Part shown: positions 59,616 to 64,000 of the stretch, in pieces
How positions within the stretch are numbered: position 1 is the first letter of the stretch
Layout of the letters: the number at the start of each line of letters is the position of its first letter
Assembly: GCF_009827595.1 (NCBI RefSeq)
Contig: NZ_WTYT01000004.1
Span: 71,317-135,316 of the forward strand
DNA length: 64,000 nt
Reading direction: 5' to 3'
Source: Altericroceibacterium endophyticum
GTDB taxonomy: Bacteria > Pseudomonadota > Alphaproteobacteria > Sphingomonadales > Sphingomonadaceae
Notes under the pieces: model-generated
Database searches by the model: none
Told to the model about the DNA's origin: nothing
The model's input: only the letters and a program-made list of their open reading frames with translations
Position numbers and translations under genes: made by a program

Positions 59616-60849
59616 AGCGCAGAACCTGTACCGGATCGGTGCTCGCAGCCTTCAGTGCCGGATAAAGAGTTGCCAGAAAACTGAGGATCAGGGCCAGCAC
59701 CGTGATGGTGATGACTTCGGCGGGGTCGGTCTTTGACGGCAATTCGGTCAGGAAACGAATTTCCGGATTCCACAGGCTCTGCCCGGTGACGAGTTCCATG
59801 AAATGGACGATCGATTGACGGAAAAACAGCACGATAAAGCCCAGCCCCAAGCCGGCGCCGGTGCCGATGGCACCAATCGTAAAGCCGGTAGTCACGAAGA
59901 TTTTCAGCAGACTGCGCCGCGTGGCCCCCATCGTTCGCATGATCGCAATATCGCGGGTCTTGGCGCGGACCAGCATGATCAGCGAGGACAGGATATTGAA
60001 CACAGCCACCAGCACGATGATCGACAGCACGAAGAACATGGCCACGCGCTCTACTTCCAGCGCCTCGAACAAGGATGAATTAATCGTGCGCCAGTCGGAA
60101 ATGACCGCCCGCCCGCCAAGCTTGCGCTTCAGCGGAGCCAGCGTTTCACCGACCGTATCCGGATCGGTGGTCTTTACTTCGATCATGCCGACCGTGTCGC
60201 CAATCAGGAGCAAGGTTTGCGCATCCTCCATCGGCATGACCACGAAGGCCTGATCGTAATCATAGACCCCGATCTCGAATATTGCGGAGACGGTGTAGCC
60301 GATTTGCCGTGGTACCGTGCCGAAGGGGGTCGATCGCCCCAGAGGATTGATGATCGTAATCGTATCCCCCACACGCAATCCCAGATTCATGGCAAGGCGC
60401 GAACCGATGGCGACATTGTTGGCTTCAGGCTTCAGCGCATTGATATCGCCGGAGACGACATTCGGACGCAGTCGTTCGATATCCTCCGCCGTATTGCCGC
60501 GCACCAGGACAGCTTCAACGCGGCCGTTGAAGCTGCCGAGCAAAGGCTGTTCGATCAGCGGAGAGGCGCGCACCACACCTTTTGTTTCACGCACGTCTTC
60601 GAGCACGTCGCGCCAGTCATCCAGCCGGCCGCCATAGGCCTGAATGATCGCATGGCCATTCAGGCCAACGATCTTGTCAAGCAATTCGGCCCGGAAGCCG
60701 TTCATAACGCTCATTACAATGACGAGCGCCGCCACGCCCAGCATGACTGCGGCGAGGCTGATGCCGCCAACCAGAGTGATAAACGCTTCGCCCCGACCGG
60801 GGAGCATGTAGCGCTTGGCGATGGTCCATTCGAAAGGGGAGAGGATCAA
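59608..60849 (-). CDS. Lipoprotein-releasing ABC transporter permease (LolC/E family)
   Basis: This membrane protein (413 aa) has an N-terminal helix, a large periplasmic MacB-like domain (about 50-260) and three C-terminal helices of FtsX type ([19 protein letters not shown]-like and [11 protein letters not shown]). Motifs: [50 protein letters not shown] single LolC/E gene with LolD suggests a homodimer, as in LolF-type systems. It forms an operon with lolD. Confidence 0.92.
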   Translation of the reverse strand: MILSPFEWTIAKRYMLPGRGEAFITLVGGISLAAVMLGVAALVIVMSVMNGFRAELLDKIVGLNGHAIIQAYGGRLDDWRDVLEDVRETKGVVRASPLIEQPLLGSFNGRVEAVLVRGNTAEDIERLRPNVVSGDINALKPEANNVAIGSRLAMNLGLRVGDTITIINPLGRSTPFGTVPRQIGYTVSAIFEIGVYDYDQAFVVMPMEDAQTLLLIGDTVGMIEVKTTDPDTVGETLAPLKRKLGGRAVISDWRTINSSLFEALEVERVAMFFVLSIIVLVAVFNILSSLIMLVRAKTRDIAIMRTMGATRRSLLKIFVTTGFTIGAIGTGAGLGLGFIVLFFRQSIVHFMELVTGQSLWNPEIRFLTELPSKTDPAEVITITVLALILSFLATLYPALKAASTDPVQVLRYE

Positions 60850-60956
60850 GCGATTGGCTTTTCTTTATTCCTGTGCAGAACCCGCGATGTAGGCGTGCAT
60901 AGCAGCCGAAGCAACCAATTTGCCTTCCTCGGGTCGCTAGAGCGCTCCGCGCCCAC

Positions 60957-60986
60957 AAAAAAGGCCGGCCCATTTACGGGCCGGCC
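60957..60986 (-). terminator. Rho-independent terminator after aldehyde dehydrogenase
   Basis: On the minus strand a 9-bp stem GGCCGGCCC/GGGCCGGCC with a six-base loop is followed by six T, about 28 bases after the aldehyde dehydrogenase stop. Confidence 0.92.
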
Positions 60987-61013
60987 CATTCTTGTATCAA
61001 AAGCAAGGCAAGA

Positions 61014-62441
61014 TCAGGCGGGAATATCGCCGATCAGAGCCTTCTTCTCCATGAATTCCTCCAGCCCGAATTTGCCGAATTCGCGGCCATTGCCGGACTG
61101 TTTGTAACCACCAAAGGGCGAGGCGAAATCAAGCCCGCCCGAATTGATGAACACCGAACCCGCGCGAATTCTCGGCGCAACCTTGACCGCAAGGCTGGGA
61201 TCACCGGCGATGTAAGCGCCAAGACCATAAGGCGTGTCATTCGCGATCTCGACCGCCTCATCCACGTCGTCATAAGGGATAACCACAAGGACCGGGCCGA
61301 AGATTTCCTCCCTCGCCGGGGTCATGTCATTGCTGACATTGGCGAGGATGGTCGGCTGAACATAATAGCCCTTCTCCAGACCTTCAGGACGGCCCAGGCC
61401 GCCCGTTGCAACAGTGGCGCCTTCCTTGATGCCCGCTTCGATCAGATTCTGAATCTTGTCATACTGGGCTTTATTCACCACCGGCCCGATATGATCGCCT
61501 TCCTTCGACGGATCGGCCACGGCTTTCGAGCCGAAAATATCGGCCAGCATCTTCACCGCATCATCATATTGATCCTTCTGGATCAGGAACCGGGTCGGCG
61601 CGACGCAGCTCTGGCCCGAATTGAGCAACATCCCGCCTGCACCGGCAGGCAATGCCTTGTCCAGCGGTGTGCCCGGCAAAACGATGAAGGGTGATTTACC
61701 GCCCAATTCCTGATGCACGCGCTTCACCGTGTCGGCAGCATTCTTCGCAACCTGAATCCCGGCGCGGGTCGAACCGGTGAAGGAAATCATGTCGATACCA
61801 GGGTGCTGCGCCAGTGCGGTTCCGACACCCGGACCATCGCCCTGCACCAGATTGAATACACCGGCCGGAACACCCGCTGCATCCAACACTTCAGCAAAGA
61901 TCTGCGCCGACCCGGGCGTTTGTTCGGAGGGCTTCAGGATGACGCAATTGCCCGCCGCGATTGCGGGGGCAACCTTCGCCACGATCTGATTCATCGGCCA
62001 ATTCCAGGGGGTGATGAGCGCCACGATACCCGCGGCTTCAAACATCACTCGGTTGTCACCGGTTGATTCCACCATTTCGAAATTTTCAAGCGCGTTGATC
62101 GTCGAGGCAATATGCCCAAGTCCGGCGCCGGACTGGGCCGTGCTGGACGTGTTGATCGGGCAGCCCATTTCCTCGGTAATCGCCTGAGCGATATCCGGCA
62201 CACGCTTGGCATATTCGTCCTGAATGCGTTTCAGCAGAGCGAGCCGCTCTTCCTTGGTGCTCTGCGAATAACTCGGGAAAGCCTGCTTTGCCGCCTGAAC
62301 TGCCTTGTCCACGTCACCGGCAGTCCCCATCACCACTTCGCTAACCGCGTCTTCGGTTGCAGGATTGATAACGGTGCGCGTTTCCGAGCCTTCGGAATCG
62401 ACCCAATGGCCACCAATATAATGCTGGAGATACTTGTTCAT
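61014..62441 (-). CDS. NAD(P)-dependent aldehyde dehydrogenase
   Basis: This is an ALDH superfamily enzyme (475 aa). It has the oxyanion Asn in ITPWNWPMNQIVAK, the cofactor lysine in ILKPSEQTPGS, SFTGSTRAG, the catalytic glutamate in HQELGGKSPFIV and the nucleophile cysteine in NSGQSCVAPTRF. EEIFGPVLVVIPY is also present. The substrate cannot be told. It is transcribed alone, downstream of recG on the same strand with 101 bases between, and ends in a strong terminator. Confidence 0.93.
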   Translation of the reverse strand: MNKYLQHYIGGHWVDSEGSETRTVINPATEDAVSEVVMGTAGDVDKAVQAAKQAFPSYSQSTKEERLALLKRIQDEYAKRVPDIAQAITEEMGCPINTSSTAQSGAGLGHIASTINALENFEMVESTGDNRVMFEAAGIVALITPWNWPMNQIVAKVAPAIAAGNCVILKPSEQTPGSAQIFAEVLDAAGVPAGVFNLVQGDGPGVGTALAQHPGIDMISFTGSTRAGIQVAKNAADTVKRVHQELGGKSPFIVLPGTPLDKALPAGAGGMLLNSGQSCVAPTRFLIQKDQYDDAVKMLADIFGSKAVADPSKEGDHIGPVVNKAQYDKIQNLIEAGIKEGATVATGGLGRPEGLEKGYYVQPTILANVSNDMTPAREEIFGPVLVVIPYDDVDEAVEIANDTPYGLGAYIAGDPSLAVKVAPRIRAGSVFINSGGLDFASPFGGYKQSGNGREFGKFGLEEFMEKKALIGDIPA

Positions 62442-62542
62442 GTGACAACCTCAATTGCTGGAATCTGTATGTTACGCGACCCATATGGGTGTGTGGCAAC
62501 AATCCACCAGACCCTTTTGTTGATTTTGTCCTAAATCAAGCT

Positions 62543-64000
62543 CTATCCACCGCGCAAGAGCTGAACGCCCCAATCGCGTTCAAACAAATAGAGCAGCAAT
62601 CGTGCTGCGGTGCCGCGATCGCTATCCAGCCCTCCATCACGTTCCACCAGCAATCTGGCATCATCATGCGCCACTGGCAGAAGCCGCTGAATTTGTTCGA
62701 GATCCGCAACATTGAACGGGCTATCACCCGATTGCCTTGTGCCCAGCAACTCGCCACCACCGCGCAGCCGCAAATCTTCTTCGGCCAGACGGAAGCCATC
62801 CTGCGTTTCACGCATCAGCGCCAGGCGTTGCCGCCCTGTTTCAGACACTTGCTCTCCGCGCATCAGCAGACAGACCGATTTTTCGCTGCCCCGTCCGACG
62901 CGTCCGCGCAGCTGGTGAAGCTGCGCCAGTCCGAAACGCTCCGCCTGTTCGATCACCATCAGCGTCGCGTTGGGAACATCGACCCCAACCTCAATCACCG
63001 TGGTGGCGACCAGCAATTTTGCCTCTCCGGCGGAGAAGCGAGCCATCGCCGCGTCTTTTTCGTCGCCCTTCATCTGGCCATGCACCAGCACGACATCATC
63101 ACCCAGCCGCGCCTTCAGACCCTTATAGCGCTCCTCCGCCGCGGCCAGATCGGCATTCTCATTTTCATGCACCATCGGGCACACCCAATAGGCCTGCTGA
63201 CCCGTGGCAAAGTGCCGTTCTAGCCCCGCCACAACATCGGCAAAACGCTCGGTCGATATGACGCGCGTATCAATCGCCTGCCGGCCCGGCGGCAATTCAT
63301 CGAGGCGCGAAACGTCCATTTCGCCATATTCGGCCAATGTCAGCGTTCGCGGAATGGGCGTGGCGGTGGTGGCCAGACAATGCGGCGTTACCCGCCCCTT
63401 CTTCGTCAGCATCAGCCGTTGCCCCACACCGAAGCGATGCTGTTCATCGATCACCACCAGCGCCAGATTACGATACTGGACCGCATCCTGAAAAATCGCA
63501 TGGGTGCCGACGACAATATCGATGGACCCGTCGACCAGCCCCATCAGAATACTCTCGCGCTGGCGCCCCTTATCCCGCCCGGTGAGGAGCGCGATTTCCA
63601 CCCCGGTTGGCTTCGCCATCTTGCGCAGAGTTTCAAAATGCTGCCGCGCCAGAATTTCAGTCGGGGCCAGCATCGCGCCCTGCGCGCCAGCTTCCACCGC
63701 GATCAGCAAGGCTTCGAGCGCCACCACGGTCTTGCCTGAACCGACATCCCCCTGCAGCAGGCGCAACATGGGTGAGGCTTGCGCCAGATCGCCCGCGATT
63801 TCATCAATTGAACGCTGCTGCGCGCCGGTCAGGGCGAAGGGCAATTGCAGCTTGTCACGCAAATGGCCATCACCTTGCAGCATCTGCCCTCTACGCTGAC
63901 GATTATCGGCCCGGACCAGCATCAGGGCCAGACTGTTGGCCAGCAATTCATCATAGGCCAGCCGATCGCGCGCGGCGGCATCTTCTGCCTTATGCGCGCG
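62543..64000 (-). CDS. recG: ATP-dependent DNA helicase RecG (partial, N-terminus off window)
   Basis: RecG unwinds stalled replication forks and branched DNA. The last 485 codons are seen, from the end of the wedge domain onward: helicase motif I LLQGDVGSGKTVVALEA, TEILARQHFETLRKM, DEQHRFGVGQR (DExH), ATTATPIPRTLTLA, VVLVHGQMKGDEKD, VGVDVPNATLMVIEQAERFGL and QLRGRVGRG. The frame is open to base 64000, so the OB wedge and start codon lie beyond the window. Confidence 0.96.
   Translation of the reverse strand, partial: RAHKAEDAAARDRLAYDELLANSLALMLVRADNRQRRGQMLQGDGHLRDKLQLPFALTGAQQRSIDEIAGDLAQASPMLRLLQGDVGSGKTVVALEALLIAVEAGAQGAMLAPTEILARQHFETLRKMAKPTGVEIALLTGRDKGRQRESILMGLVDGSIDIVVGTHAIFQDAVQYRNLALVVIDEQHRFGVGQRLMLTKKGRVTPHCLATTATPIPRTLTLAEYGEMDVSRLDELPPGRQAIDTRVISTERFADVVAGLERHFATGQQAYWVCPMVHENENADLAAAEERYKGLKARLGDDVVLVHGQMKGDEKDAAMARFSAGEAKLLVATTVIEVGVDVPNATLMVIEQAERFGLAQLHQLRGRVGRGSEKSVCLLMRGEQVSETGRQRLALMRETQDGFRLAEEDLRLRGGGELLGTRQSGDSPFNVADLEQIQRLLPVAHDDARLLVERDGGLDSDRGTAARLLLYLFERDWGVQLLRGG

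Overview
The window is a GC-rich chromosomal segment from an alphaproteobacterium, most likely a sphingomonad (Sphingomonadaceae or Erythrobacteraceae). That placement is inferred from gene content: an alpha-type nuo operon, RNase E with an acidic insertion, a single LolC/E-type permease beside LolD, and a complete XrtA (exosortase A) exopolysaccharide locus of the kind common in this order. Genes are densely packed, with many ATGA, GTGA and TTGA start/stop overlaps. No tRNA, rRNA, CRISPR array, transposase or prophage was seen.

Layout. (1) 1-4508, minus strand: nuoA-B-C-D, a small NTF2/SnoaL-like gene, nuoE and the start of nuoF (respiratory complex I). (2) 4742-8200: thiolase, an SH3 periplasmic protein, an ammonium transporter and a hairpin-rich intergenic stretch. 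(3) 8202-15760, minus strand: N-acetylmuramoyl-alanine amidase, PBP1A, periplasmic peroxiredoxin, release factor 2, a lipobox methyltransferase and a nitronate monooxygenase-like enzyme, closed by a strong terminator. (4) 15761-23324: RNase E with a long structured leader, an SDR, then sdhB, thioesterase, zapE and pirin. (5) 23345-41568: the main accessory region. A crotonase closely resembling RpfF (DSF signal synthase) lies 340 bp downstream of xrtA on the same strand. The XrtA cluster continues with a glycosyltransferase, FemAB-like protein, polysaccharide deacetylase, secretion ATPase, outer-membrane protein, tyrosine autokinase, chain-length protein, export lipoprotein, PLP decarboxylase and acyl-CoA ligase. 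Divergent to these is a plus-strand arm with a GNAT/FemAB protein, an acyl carrier protein and two atypical alpha/beta hydrolases. (6) 41506-49428, minus strand: ETF-ubiquinone oxidoreductase, ispE, N-formylglutamate amidohydrolase-like gene, ilvD, a lipoprotein, nnr and an RNA m5U methyltransferase. (7) 49500-55010, plus strand: a degenerate uracil-DNA-glycosylase-like protein, soluble lytic transglycosylase, moaB, a non-canonical Nramp-like transporter and a radical SAM protein. (8) 55062-64000, minus strand: dnaE, a small unknown gene, lolD, lolC/E, an aldehyde dehydrogenase and partial recG.

How the parts work together. The XrtA region looks like one envelope and surface module. XrtA would process PEP-CTERM proteins encoded elsewhere. 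The Wzx/Wzy-style export parts (chain length, autokinase, export lipoprotein, outer-membrane protein) would build and secrete a polysaccharide. The acyl ligase, ACP, acyltransferase and hydrolase arm probably makes or attaches a small acyl or aminoacyl group. The RpfF homologue next to it suggests that fatty-acid cell-cell signalling may be tied to this surface programme.

The most unusual structure is a 268-bp inverted-repeat element (40489-40756) lying exactly between the two XrtA-associated hydrolases. Its left arm encodes the C-terminus of hydrolase 2, and its right arm appears to carry the ribosome-binding site and start codon of hydrolase 1.
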